A DNA stretch of 64,000 nucleotides from assembly GCF_000276665.1 (NCBI RefSeq), contig NW_004955402.1, positions 6,246,208 through 6,310,207 of the forward strand. The letters run 5' to 3'. Origin of the DNA: Chinchilla lanigera (lineage: Eukaryota; Chordata; Mammalia; Rodentia; Chinchillidae). Under the pieces are notes generated by a model that did not search any database, had not been told where the DNA came from, and saw only the letters and a program-made list of their open reading frames with translations. Position numbers and translations under genes: made by a program. Positions 49,392 to 58,659 of the stretch are shown here, one piece after another. Every line of letters begins with the position of its first letter. Positions within the stretch are counted from its first letter, which is position 1.

Positions 49392-49504
49392 TTTGTTTGT
49401 TTGTTTGTTTGTTTGTTTGTTTTTTCCTCCGGTACCAGGAACCGAACTCATGACCTTGCGCTTGCCAGGCAGGCGCTTTGCCGCTGAGCTAAATCCCCAG
49501 CCCC
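49392..49504 (-). mobile_element. ID SINE, antisense, 14-bp TSD, inside Tigger
   Basis: Nearly identical to the ID at 48998-49095, with the tail expanded into (AAAC)n (plus strand GTTT repeats, 49392-49420). The TSD is TTCTCTGTCTTGTT (49378-49391) against TTCGCTGTCTTGTT (49505-49518), 13 of 14 matching. Same orientation as its neighbour. Confidence 0.95.
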
Positions 49505-50895
49505 TTCGCTGTCTTGTTAAAGGTGAATGCAGTTGATGACTTTAGGTTGGCCCATTAACTGGGCCAAAATCCTAATACCCTGAAGAATTACTCTAAACCT
49601 TCTCGGCCTGTGCTCTACAATGCAACAACAAAGCCTGGATGAAAGCACATCTGTTTACAATATGTTTTACTGAATATGTTTTACCTATTGTTAAAAACCT
49701 ACTAATTCAGGAGGAAAAAGATTCCTTTCCAAATATTACTGCTCATTGAAAATACACCTGATTATCCCAGAGCTTCAGTGGAAATATCCAAGATTGGTGC
49801 TTTAATGTCTGCTAATGCATCATCCATTCTGCACCCCAAAGATCTAGGAGTAACTTCAACGTTCAAGTCTTAAGGCTTAGGAAATACACTTTGTAAAGTA
49901 CTGACTACCATTGGTAGCCATTCTTGCATAAGGGAGGAAGCAAATCCAAAAGCTTCTGGAAAGTATTCTCCATTCAATGTGTCATTAAGAACATTTGTGT
50001 TTGATGGAGGAAGTCAAAGTATCAACATTAAGAGGAGTTTGGGTGCAGTGGATTCCAACACTCATAAATGATGTTGAAGAGAAGGACCTTGGTGGAGGCA
50101 ATAACTAGAGATGTGTTGGAAAGAAGAGAGCTAGAATTAGAAGTGGAGCCTGAAGATGTGACTGAATTGTAACAACTTCACAATTATAATTTTAATGTAT
50201 GAGGAGTTTTTTCTTGTGGATGAGAAAAGGAAATGATTTTTTTGAGATGGAAACTACTCCTATTGAATATGCTGTGAACGTTGTTGAAAAGACAACAAAG
50301 GCTTTAGAATATTACATAAACTTAGTCCATGAAGCCACAGCAGGCATGGAGAGACTGGCTCCAATGTTGAAAGATGTTCCACTGTAGGTAAAATGCTGTC
50401 AAATACCATTGTGTGCTACAGAGAGATCTTCTATGAAAGGATGAATTACTCAACCTCCCTACTGTTCAGACACAATACTTCACTACATACACAATTTAAA
50501 GAAGTAGAGATTTAATTGGGCTCACACTTTCCAGGGATTTAGTTTATTGTTGGCTGCTGTAAGGCAGGAATATCATAGTGGAACCAGGAGAGCAGAGCTA
50601 CTTATTCATGAGATCATGAAGCAGAGCAAGGGAATAGTACCAGAAAGGAAGGAACCAGGGACCAGATAAGACCCAAGCCCACCCCTCAATGGCTCATACA
50701 GACACACTCAAAAGGGTGCTATACCAATCCCTTGTGCAGATCCCAAACTAAATCAAGTTGACACTCCACCCTAACCACTACATTCTACCTCTTGTCAACT
50801 TGTAACCCAAACCATCTCCTTAAACCATACTTAATCTCCTAATAAATACTATAGCAAGTTCATAATTCTTCCTAACATAAACCAGTTATCCTGCC

Positions 50896-51347
50896 TGTTA
50901 TGGGTTGTGTCTGGATGTCTCCCCAAATCCTCATACAGTTATGGGGGGCAGGCTCTTCATAGGTGGCTGAATCTAGAGTTTGTTTGTTTGTATGTTTGTT
51001 TTTCTTCCAGTATCACGAATCGAACTCACAACCTTGCACTTTGAATCTAGAGTTTGAGGTTGGTTCATGGTCTAATACTGGGGTTGAGGGTAGCCTGGGG
51101 CAGGTAGCCTGCACACAATACAAGGGACAGAAAGAGTCTTCTCTCTCTCTCCCTCTTGCTTTTTCTGTTTTCCACTGTCATGAACTGTTACCATTCTGTC
51201 ATGAGTCATCCTGGCTTAGAGCAAGCTGATTGCAGTCTGAAACCACTACAAACCATGAGCTAAATAAGCCTTTCCCAATTCAAGTTTGGGTGTTGGTTAT
51301 TTTGTGTGCTACAGAGAAGCACAACAAAGAGAAAAGTGACTAAGACA
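50896..51347 (+). mobile_element. ORR1/MT-like solo LTR nested in provirus
   Basis: TGTTATGG to AAGACA, with flanks CTGCC (50891-50895) and GTGCC (51348-51352), a 4 of 5 TSD match. Same family as 8231-8654 and 8975-9433. It carries an ID fragment (50983-51041). Confidence 0.85.
50983..51041 (-). mobile_element. 5'-truncated ID SINE with 15-bp TSD, inside LTR
   Basis: The tail half of an ID (GTTT-rich tail, 'ccagtatcacgaatcgaact', 'cacaaccttgcac') is cut off within or just past the B box. Perfect 15-bp TSD TGAATCTAGAGTTTG at 50968-50982 and 51042-51056. The third layer within Tigger: Tigger, then provirus, then solo LTR, then ID. Confidence 0.92.
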
Positions 51348-52800
51348 GTGCCTATGACCAGAAATGCAACAGTCCCTTCCTGAAAGTCTCAAAAGTTCCA
51401 GCATTTTTCAAAAGCCCAAGTCAAAGTTTCTTCTGTGACTCAGACAAATTCTTAGCTGGTAGACCTTTGTACAAATAAAAAACAAGCTACATAACTCCCA
51501 GCTACAATGCACAGGTAAACATTCCCATCACAAAAGGGAAGGATGGGGGATAGAAATTAATATGACTAATGGATAAAACCCAGCAGGGCAAAAATTGAAT
51601 CCCATAGGTCCATGTATAGCATCCAAGGAGATACAACAAGGCTGTCATGTATGAGTTCCAGAGGGCTTGGGCATTTCTACCTTTATGGCCTTGTTGATTG
51701 TGATGCACATGTTCTCTCTCTTGGGTTGGCTCCATTCACATCTTGTGGCATTCCTTAGCAGATGCTTTATTTTCTGGCACCCTTGACTTTCTGGTGTCTC
51801 TACTAAAATTTTGGCTTCATTCCCCAGCTTCACGTATCATCCATCCAACCGCTCCTTGCCTTACCTCCGAGGACTTCCTTTGAAAGCTGGACGGAAACCT
51901 CCCTGACTCCAGAACTCCTACATGTTGGTAAAGCCTGCATCACAAGGAGAATGCCGTAGTCTGCTGCCAGTGCAAGCATTAGTCAGGGCCCCTTGGACTA
52001 TGGTGACGGTAGCCTCTGAATGCTTGCATGGGTGAACAGAGTAAAATGAATCCCATGGAATTAATTTCCTGGAACGCCCCTCTCCAGCAGTTGTCTCAGG
52101 CACTGTCTTCACAAAACTATGTGGACACTTTTGTACCCTCCAGCCTGCCATGAGTGGGGTCTGATTTCTGAGATGCCCTCAAGGCATCTTTCTTCTTGTC
52201 CCCATGCAAAGTAATTAATTACTTTTTAAAGGCAGTACTGTCTTTAGTAGTCACACCACATTTGGTCCCAACTTTACACTTAGTTGATTCTGGGAAAAAA
52301 ATTAAGATTTTCATGTTTTTAGCTCTGTTTTTTACCCCAGTTCTCACTATAACCCTTGCTAAAAATAGCCAGAAGTACTCATGCCACAGCCGGAATATTG
52401 GGCTGCCTTGAAATTTCCTCCTCGAGATCAATTAGTCCACCACTGCTAACCTCAGTTTCCCTCAGTGTCTCAGGACGTGGGCAAAGCATACACAAATTTC
52501 CAATCAGAGTGTAACACACATGACTTCTAGTCCAACTATCAGTGGAATCTTCCTTCTAAATGAAACCTGATGAACCTGGTTTTCCTCCCCACATTCCTTT
52601 CAGCATGCTGGCCTTCTGAATTCCAACCAGCATTTCCTGTCAATCTTTGGTCACAGCATTCAAAAGCTTCACTAAATTGTACTTCCAAACCTCTCAAAGT
52701 TCTCCTGCAAACTGGTTCTAAAAGTTTGTAAACCACACAGTCATGTATCATCACAGCAGTGACCACTGTCCTAGTACCAATTTCCCACATTAGTCAATTT
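51348..52800 (-). mobile_element. internal region of the antisense provirus
   Basis: Non-LTR sequence between the nested LTR and the right LTR. Segments 51640-51800 and 51840-52160 parallel the internal sequence of the element at 7690-8974. Overlapping minus-strand frames (51833-51502, 52151-51918, 52790-52539) show no protein domain that I can name, so I do not call genes. Confidence 0.55.
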
Positions 52801-53155
52801 CCGGTTGCTGAGACACAAAATATCATGACACCCACAACTTAAATGTGGGGAGGTTTAATTTAGTTCCCAACATCCACAGATTCAGCCCATGGTTCCTGGC
52901 TCCATGGCAGGAACATCAGGGGACGGGGAGGCAAATTTCCTTAGTTCATGGTAGCTGGGGAACAGAGCAAGGAAACTGTGCCAGAAAAAAAGGGCCGGGT
53001 AGCAGTTATAGAACTCAAGGTCACCCTTCCATGGCCCAACCAAAGACACCCAGAAATGTTCTCCACCAATTCCCTCAGAAGATCTCAAAGCCAAAGTTGA
53101 CACTCAACCATAATTGCCCTAAAAGAAGTATTAATCAATGTGGCAAACTTCACTG

Positions 53156-53545
53156 TCTTTTTCGTTTATTGTTATTAGTACGTGTTTGCGGTACATAATG
53201 ACTACATTTATCATAGGGAGTTCATATTTGTACATAATACACCTTAATCCTTTTTTTGTTCCAAACCCTTCCTACCCCTCCTTACTCCTTACATCTCTTG
53301 GGCCCCTTCCCATTTGCAGAAGCTCTATTTTCACTTTTTTCATCCCCTCCTCTCTCCATCTCTTGTTTCCTGTGCCATTTGAAAAAGATTTCCCTACTTC
53401 CTATTATCTTTTATTATTCCTTTAATTATATTTTGGGTTTCTCATATAAGAGAAACTGTGTGATATTTAAACCTGTGTGTCTGACTTATTTCACTTAATA
53501 TTAAAGTCTCAAGGTGCATCCACTTACCTATGAATGCAGTGCTAT
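53156..53545 (-). mobile_element. L1 3' end, antisense, inserted in Tigger
   Basis: 'gtttattgttattagtacgt', 'gcggtacataatgactac', a pyrimidine-rich block (53255-53400), then 'gtctgacttatttcactta' and 'ctcaaggtgcatccactta', the antisense L1 junction of ORF2 end and 3'UTR. Tigger sequence lies immediately on both sides ('gcaaacttcactgtc' left, 'ttttaagaaattactcc' right). No clear TSD. Confidence 0.75.
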
Positions 53546-53832
53546 ATTTTAAGAAATTACTCCAACCTTCTGCCACCACCAGTAGCCAGGATCACTCAGT
53601 AGTCAACAATATTGAGATAAGAAACCACCAGTGAAAATGTGGTGATTCACCGAAATCTCAGGTAATCATCAACACTTATTAGTATTCAAATATTTTTAGT
53701 TTTTAAAAATATTTTTAGTTAAAATATGCATATTTTAAGCACATGCTACTGCATACTTAATAGCCTATAGGATAAACATAACTTTCATATATACTTAGAA
53801 AATGCACCCACAATATATCCCAGGTACACCTG
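53546..53832 (+). mobile_element. Tigger1 3' end and terminal inverted repeat
   Basis: The transposase C-terminal and 3' non-coding parts resume after the L1 insertion: 'ccttctgccaccaccag', a T-rich stretch, 'gcatacttaatagcctatag', 'aaacataactttcatatat' and the terminal CAGGTACACCTG (53821-53832). A part of the whole element at 48250-53832. Confidence 0.85.
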
Positions 53833-54172
53833 TCATTAAATGAAAAAATGTTGATTAAAGTAGACATTTTGTAAATTATTAATAAAATGACCTTATTTTA
53901 GAATCTGTTTATTTCTACAAAGTACAAATCTTTCTCTTATAACCAAAACTTCATAAAGCAACCTTTTTCAATTGCAGAATGTACAAATACAGAATGTGTT
54001 TTCATACATGTATACACACTGAATTAGAAAAGAGATTTTATTTCCTTCCTTTACTTCTCTCACTGTATCATAGTGTGCCTTGTTTTCTGATGACCCAAAG
54101 ACTCAGAACGAGTATTACTTCCTTTTTATTTTTTTCTGATATATCCAGATAGAATTCTTTGCCCTTAAAGTT
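53833..54172. other. AT-rich intergenic, nothing recognised
   Basis: Between Tigger and the old L1. Nothing recognised. Confidence 0.4.
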
Positions 54173-54381
54173 ATACACACATAGGGCATTTTAAAAAGCT
54201 GAAATGTAATTCACAGTCATCAATTTTACTTTTGTGCAGTATATAATTCATTAGTCTATTCACAAAGTTGCATAGCCATCATCACTATCTCACTTCAGAG
54301 TGTTCTCATCACTCCAGTAAGGAGTCTGTACCTAGGAGGAATCAGACCAGTTCTCTGCCGTTCCCAACCCCTAACGACCAC

Positions 54382-54858
54382 TGTACTTGACACTTTTCAA
54401 ATCCTTGGGACAAAAGAGTCAACACCCTCAATTTAAAAGGGGAGAGGTTTACTTCATCCCACGTTTCATAAATTTCAGTCCTTATGTCGTCAGCAGCATA
54501 GTGGAAGAGCTGAAAATCTGCTCACACCATAGCAGCCATGAAGCATAGACAAAAAGGAGGACCTAGGGACGCAGATGCAGCAGGGAATGTAGCTCAGCAG
54601 AGCAGCGCCTGCCTGGCAAGCACGAGGTCCTGCGTTTGATTCCAGGTAAAAGAAAAAAAAAGAAGGGAAATACTCCTTTTGCGGCACAACCCCAGTGACC
54701 CAGATCTTCCCACCAGGCTCCACCTTATAACAGTATGTTCAGTTATAACGAATCCACTGATGAGTGTGCCATGCCCTGACCCAATCACCTTCCAAAACTC
54801 ACCTCCCACCTACCATTGCATGAGGCTTTGAGGGGACATCTAAACATAAACCATAACA
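54382..54858 (-). mobile_element. MaLR-like solo LTR, antisense, perfect 5-bp TSD, inside L1
   Basis: Starts TGTACTTGACAC and ends 'aaaccataaca'. Flanked by identical ACCAC at 54377-54381 and 54859-54863. Removing it with one ACCAC rejoins the L1 at 'ctaacgaccac' and 'aaatccactttc'. It carries an ID SINE at 54583-54662. Confidence 0.88.
54583..54662 (+). mobile_element. ID SINE, sense, inside LTR
   Basis: 'ggaatgtagctcagcagagc' (A box), 'gcctgcctggcaagcacgag', 'tcctgcgtttgattccagg' (B box) and an A-rich tail. The A-box region is altered relative to the IDs at 48998 and 49392. No clear TSD. Confidence 0.88.
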
Positions 54859-55522
54859 ACCACAAATCCACTTTCTATCTCTCCAGATTTGTCTATAGTG
54901 AACATTTCATACAAATGGAGTGAGATAATGAACGTGTGGTCTTCTCTGCCTGGCTTCCCTCACGTGGCATAACATTACCAAGATTCTCGTGTACCAGCTC
55001 TTCATTTACTTTTACATCTAATATTCCATTGAATGGACCATTCCTTCCTCTGTCACCGGACTTTTGTATAACTTCTACTTCTTTGGCTATTATTAATAAT
55101 GCTATTACATACATCCACAAGTTGCTGTGTCAGCCTGTGTTTTTACTATTCTTGGTTTTATATACGTAAGATTGAATTTGCTTGATCATCTGCAGTAACA
55201 TGTTGAACAAGTTTTCTTTCTGAGCAACTGCCAATCTATCTTTGAAAATGGTAGTCCACTTAACATTCCTGGTGGCGATCAACCCTTGTTGCAACCTCTT
55301 TACATTCTCCTCAGCATTTGTTCTCATCTATCTTTTCAACTGCAACTATTGTAGCAGGCAAGTAGCATTGCACTGAAGTTTTGATTTAATAATTTGATTC
55401 TCATAACCACTAATGATGTTGAGCAGATATATATGCTCTGGGAAAATATACCTGTACAGATCCTCTGCCCAATTTAAAATTATTTCCCTTTTTATTGTTG
55501 ATTTGTAAGAGTTTTTTTAATA

Positions 55523-56057
55523 TGAGGTGTGATTAAAAACGTGGTGTTTAAATTTTAAATAAAATGTATTGCTGTAAGACACCCAGTCACTAATTTCCCT
55601 CTCTTTGAACAAACTTATCCCATAGTTGTTAACACGTCCTGAAAGAGTTCGGGAAGTCTCCTTCATGAGGGTCTTTAGTTGTGCTGTTGTGGCTGCCTCA
55701 GTGTCCTGAGCTGATTCAGAATGTTTACTTATGGCCATTTTCACTTTAGGGAGAGACCAGAAATCCCAGGTCAGATGTGTTGAGTAAAGTGGTCAAGGAC
55801 ACACTCTAATGTTTTTAATTGACAAAAATTGTTATAAACATTTAATCAAAGGGGAGTGATCATAAAATATGGTGAAAATTAAATTTTAAAAAACTATTAC
55901 AGTAAAATACACCTGGCCATTAATCTCCATTAAAATACTCAGAATATTCTCCTTCACTTCAATTATACTTTATCCATAATTCTTGGCAATGTGTCTTTCA
56001 CTGTAAAAAGCTTTTCTTTTTAAATTTAAATACTCACAGTATCTTTTGATCTCCCCT
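55523..56057 (-). mobile_element. decayed mariner element inside L1, TA target duplication
   Basis: Bounded by TA at 55521-55522 and 56058-56059. The ends form a rough inverted repeat (GAGGTGTGATTAAAAA at the left, reverse complement AGGGGAGATCAAAAG at the right). The minus strand at 55760-55560 encodes the C-terminal transposase ('AATTAQLKTLMKE' and following, degraded). A second antisense C-terminal-like scrap at 55880-55990 suggests rearrangement. L1 sequence resumes directly outside both TAs. Confidence 0.72.
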
Positions 56058-56308
56058 TACATTCTGGATTCTAGAAGCTAAATATATTATCTGGAAATAT
56101 TTTTTTTTTATTCTCTGGGTTGTCTTTTTTACTTTTTCAGTAGTTTCCTTTGAAGGACAAAGATTTTAAATTTTGTCCCAATTTATATTTTTTCTTAGTT
56201 TCTTTTGTTTTTTATATGAATCTGAAGTAATGTAAATGTACTCATCATATCTAAGATACTGTTGCCTAATCCAGCCTCACAAAGACTTATCCTTGTGTTT
56301 CTTAAGAG

Positions 56309-56392
56309 AATTTTTTGCAGGTACCTGGAATCAAATCCAAGACCTTGCACCTGCCTGGTAGGTGCTGTGCTACTGAGCTCTATCCCAGCCCT
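56309..56392 (-). mobile_element. diverged ID SINE, antisense, inside old L1
   Basis: 'gcaggtacctggaatcaaat', 'gaccttgcacctgcctggta' and 'ctgtgctactgagctctatc' with the head at 'ccagccc', and a short T-rich tail. Several substitutions make it older than the IDs at 48998 and 49392. The L1 continues on both sides. Confidence 0.82.
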
Positions 56393-56564
56393 TCTAAAGA
56401 CTTAAAGTTTTAGCTTTTACAATTAGACCTTTAATCCACTTTGTAGTAATTTTTACATGGTATACATAGGACTTCACACAGGTGTTTTGATTGCATCATT
56501 ATCTACTGAATTTAATCTTTCTCCAGTTTTTGATCTCCTGGAATAACACATGTGGTATACACTG

Positions 56565-57850
56565 GAGCCAGAGTTATTATTTCTTTAAAATCAAATGTAA
56601 ATCAATTCAAAGACTTCATCGATAACATGAATGTGCCACCCCAAATTTACTAGCTTTGTCTATCAGAGTAATTCTTATGGCTACACTAGTAATTGTTATT
56701 TTCAACTTTATACTGCATTTATCTTTTTGTGACAACTGCCCAGGGAAGGACATAAAACTCTTGTGAGTTGAAATAATGTTATATGCATTTATACTTTGTT
56801 TGTTTTTAATTGTTTCATTTAGTTATTTTCCATATTCAAATTTCTCCTTCACTCCCAGAGAAAACCCTAAACAATGCAAAACAAAATAAAGAAACGCCAA
56901 TAATTTCTTCTGTTGGTGAAGGTGTTCTATTACAGACCTACACATCTCCGATGATTAAAGAAGACCAAAATTGTCTAAGAACATACCAGATGTAAGCTGC
57001 TTTGCTTTTCCCAGAAGGATGAAAAATTGACTGCTTTGTTTGAGTTTTCATCATAATGTGGCAAAAATCAGAAAATTAGAAAAGGAGCTTTTGAGGACAT
57101 GGAATAGAATATAAAGCTTTTATTTATGAAAAATATAATTTAGATTATGCAAATTAGAAGAAAGACTTTAAAATGTTGAGAATTTGTTTTAAGAAAACTT
57201 GTCAGATGCAGTTGCTGGATATTGGCTTGCAATTCATAATATTTTTTCTATTAACTAAAATGTATAGAAAAATTCCATTATCTTCTCTAACCTCAGGCTT
57301 TCAGTATCAAAAAAGGCAAATAAATGATTAACTTGCCACTTATTGCCTTCAGTTGAAAGAAGCTCCACTGTAAACATCAGAGGCAAGACAACCTCCTGGA
57401 ATATAATGAAGACTGTCAGAGCAGGTGCCATAATCCAGACACATGGCCTTCTTTGTGTCAAAAAGACTTTCCCAGAAGAGACTATGCAAAGAAGCAACAG
57501 TGGAGGCCTATGCAGTGATCTCAGTGGTAACCTACAGTGGGGCAGAAAGAAAAACACTTCCTTGGGCAGACAGAAGAGCAATAGGGCAAGCCCCAATAGA
57601 CTGGCTCAGGAGGGACCACGTGTGGTCCAAAAGGCCTGAAAACAAGTATGTATGAGAAAGAATCTATGCAAACAACATGTGAAAACAGTCTTTAAGAAAA
57701 TGAAGCTCACTATAATCAGGTATTAAGAAGCACAGCTGATTTGTACTTAATACTTTGTTTTATTTTGAGTGCCTTGCTCCGACAGGGAATAATGAGTTAG
57801 TTGCTTACAGATACAAGGATTCCCAATGGTAGCTCTATGTACTTTTAAAT
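56565..57850. other. intergenic, no gene recognised
   Basis: 57255-57655 is less AT-rich and open on both strands (113 codons minus, 98 and 70 codons plus), but neither reading shows a domain. Not called. Confidence 0.4.
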
Positions 57851-57854
57851 GAAT

Positions 57855-58110
57855 AAAAGCACTTAAAAATTAAAAACAACCAGTAAAATCATTTACAATG
57901 CAAAACAGGCCAATCACAGAAAATGTAGATGCAGAGCTTCACCATACAAGATGTTAGGAGTTCAACAATGGTTCTTATACTGCATATTGTTTTCAGATCA
58001 GTCATTCGGATTACCCAATTCAAGTGTGCAAAGTTGGTCAAGAAAAAAGAGAATTTTAAACATTGACTGTTCCTCTCAATAAACTACAGATATCAGCAAT
58101 ACAGCTATTC
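57855..58110 (-). mobile_element. L1 3'UTR fragment, antisense
   Basis: 'caacaatggttcttatactg' and 'cattgactgttcctctcaat' match the repeated 3'UTR unit of this L1 family seen at 30689, 30853 and 62030. It is the first of three L1 3' ends in a row. Confidence 0.6.
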
Positions 58111-58137
58111 CAGCTATCCTTATATATACACATAAAT

Positions 58138-58430
58138 TTTGTTTTTCGTTAAAAAAACAAAATAACAAAAACAAATGCATAAACAAAACAGCATATAGAG
58201 AGCAATAAAAATGATACAGAATTTCAAAACATGGTGATAGGATATTAACAATGATTGTTATACTACACAATGTCTTCTTCAAAATGGTTACACATATAAC
58301 GAAATATAGGCAGGCAGGATGGATCAAACAATTATACATTAACAGTTCCTTTCAGTAAGCCAACAGATATTAGTAGCACAATTACCCAAGCTCTGCATCA
58401 TTTCCAATATTTTTTCTGGGATTTTTTTTT
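58138..58430 (-). mobile_element. L1 3'UTR fragment, antisense
   Basis: 'acaaatgcataaacaaaaca', 'tgatacagaatttcaaaac', 'caatgattgttatactaca' and 'aacagttcctttcagtaag' reproduce the antisense 3'UTR seen at 30565-30900 and 61924-62450. Confidence 0.65.
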
Positions 58431-58439
58431 TTTTTTTAC

Positions 58440-58655
58440 TTGTCACTGTCTTTGATTGTTTCATGAATTTTACAATCTTATGTCTAATGGACTGAGCAAT
58501 TTCATTGAAGATAACAGTATGTAATGTAGCAACCATTGTAAATTTCTATCATTTTGTTTTGAGGTCACACATCATTTTTGTTGTTCTGATTTTGTCTTCA
58601 TTGTTGTTTTGTCAGGTTTTTAATTTTCAAAATAAAATTTTAAACAATAAATAGA
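58440..58655 (+). mobile_element. L1 3'UTR fragment, sense
   Basis: 'gactgagcaatttcattgaa', 'gataacagtatgtaatgtag' and 'caaccattgtaaatttcta' are the sense form of the same 3'UTR unit (compare 40255-40310). Ends in an A-rich stretch at about 58628-58655. Inverted relative to the copy at 58138-58430; a T run of 18 (58421-58438) lies between them. Confidence 0.65.
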
Positions 58656-58659
58656 AAAT

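Larger units (their letters stand above)
48640..50400 (+). pseudogene. Tigger1-type transposase remnant
   Basis: Collinear with the pogo/CENP-B-like Tigger transposase. At 48650-48878 is the N-terminal helix-turn-helix region ('LNQKLEMINLSEEGM', 'QTVSQVRKAEE'). At 49117-49345 is the second DNA-binding region ('KFEVSQGWFMSFKER', 'EAARADVEDTARYPED') and the start of the DDE domain. At 49520-50030 is a frameshifted DDE core ('KIPFQILLLIENTPDYPRA' readable by switching frame). At 50199-50387 is the C-terminal part ('TTKALEYYINLVHEATAG'). Frameshifts, stops and two ID insertions (48998-49095, 49392-49504) kill it. The 156-codon frame from 48408 is non-coding Tigger 5' sequence fused to this N-terminus. 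Confidence 0.88.
50463..53120 (-). mobile_element. antisense MaLR-type provirus with two LTRs
   Basis: The left LTR (about 50463-50781) and right LTR (about 52806-53120) are direct copies: 'gttcagacacaatactt' against 'gctgagacacaaaatatc', and 'gttgacactccaccctaacc' against 'gttgacactcaaccataatt'. About 2 kb of internal sequence separates them, without convincing retroviral coding, as expected of MaLR elements. It resembles 7335-8974. A sense solo LTR (50896-51347) is nested inside. The whole sits in Tigger1: flanks ending 'gaaaggatgaatta' and resuming 'tgtggcaaacttcactg' are adjacent Tigger blocks. Confidence 0.7.
48250..53832 (+). mobile_element. Tigger1-like DNA transposon broken by six nested insertions
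   Basis: The left terminus CAGGTATACTGTGATTT and right terminus ending CCCAGGTACACCTG form decayed inverted repeats of Tigger1 (pogo-like, Tc1/mariner superfamily). The 5' non-coding region (48250-48640) matches Tigger in order, for example 'ccacagatattgtactttt' and 'tttttccaacaacatgcatt'. The transposase remnant follows (48640-50400). The 3' end resumes at 53140-53155 and about 53546-53832 ('ttttaagaaattactccaac', 'gcatacttaatagcctatag'). The element's own DNA is about 2.4 kb; the rest is ID at 48998 and 49392, a provirus at 50463 (carrying a solo LTR and an ID), and an L1 at 53156. The TA target pair is no longer visible. Confidence 0.88.
54175..56560 (-). mobile_element. old L1 3' region, antisense, broken by LTR, mariner and IDs
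   Basis: Collinear antisense pieces of an old mammalian L1 3' end: 54175-54381 ('ttcacaaagttgcatagcc', 'tcatcactatctcact'), 54859-55522 ('caaatccactttctatctct', 'taataatgctattacataca', 'taatgatgttgagca') and 56060-56560 ('attctctgggttgtctttt', 'gttgcctaatccagcct', 'aatccactttgtagtaat'). Each break is explained by an inserted element with its own target duplication. Confidence 0.8.

Noticed and set aside
57255..57655. Open frames on both strands (113 and 98 codons), possibly a retroposed gene
   Set aside because: Neither translation shows a recognisable domain, and there is no poly(A) tail or TSD at the edges.
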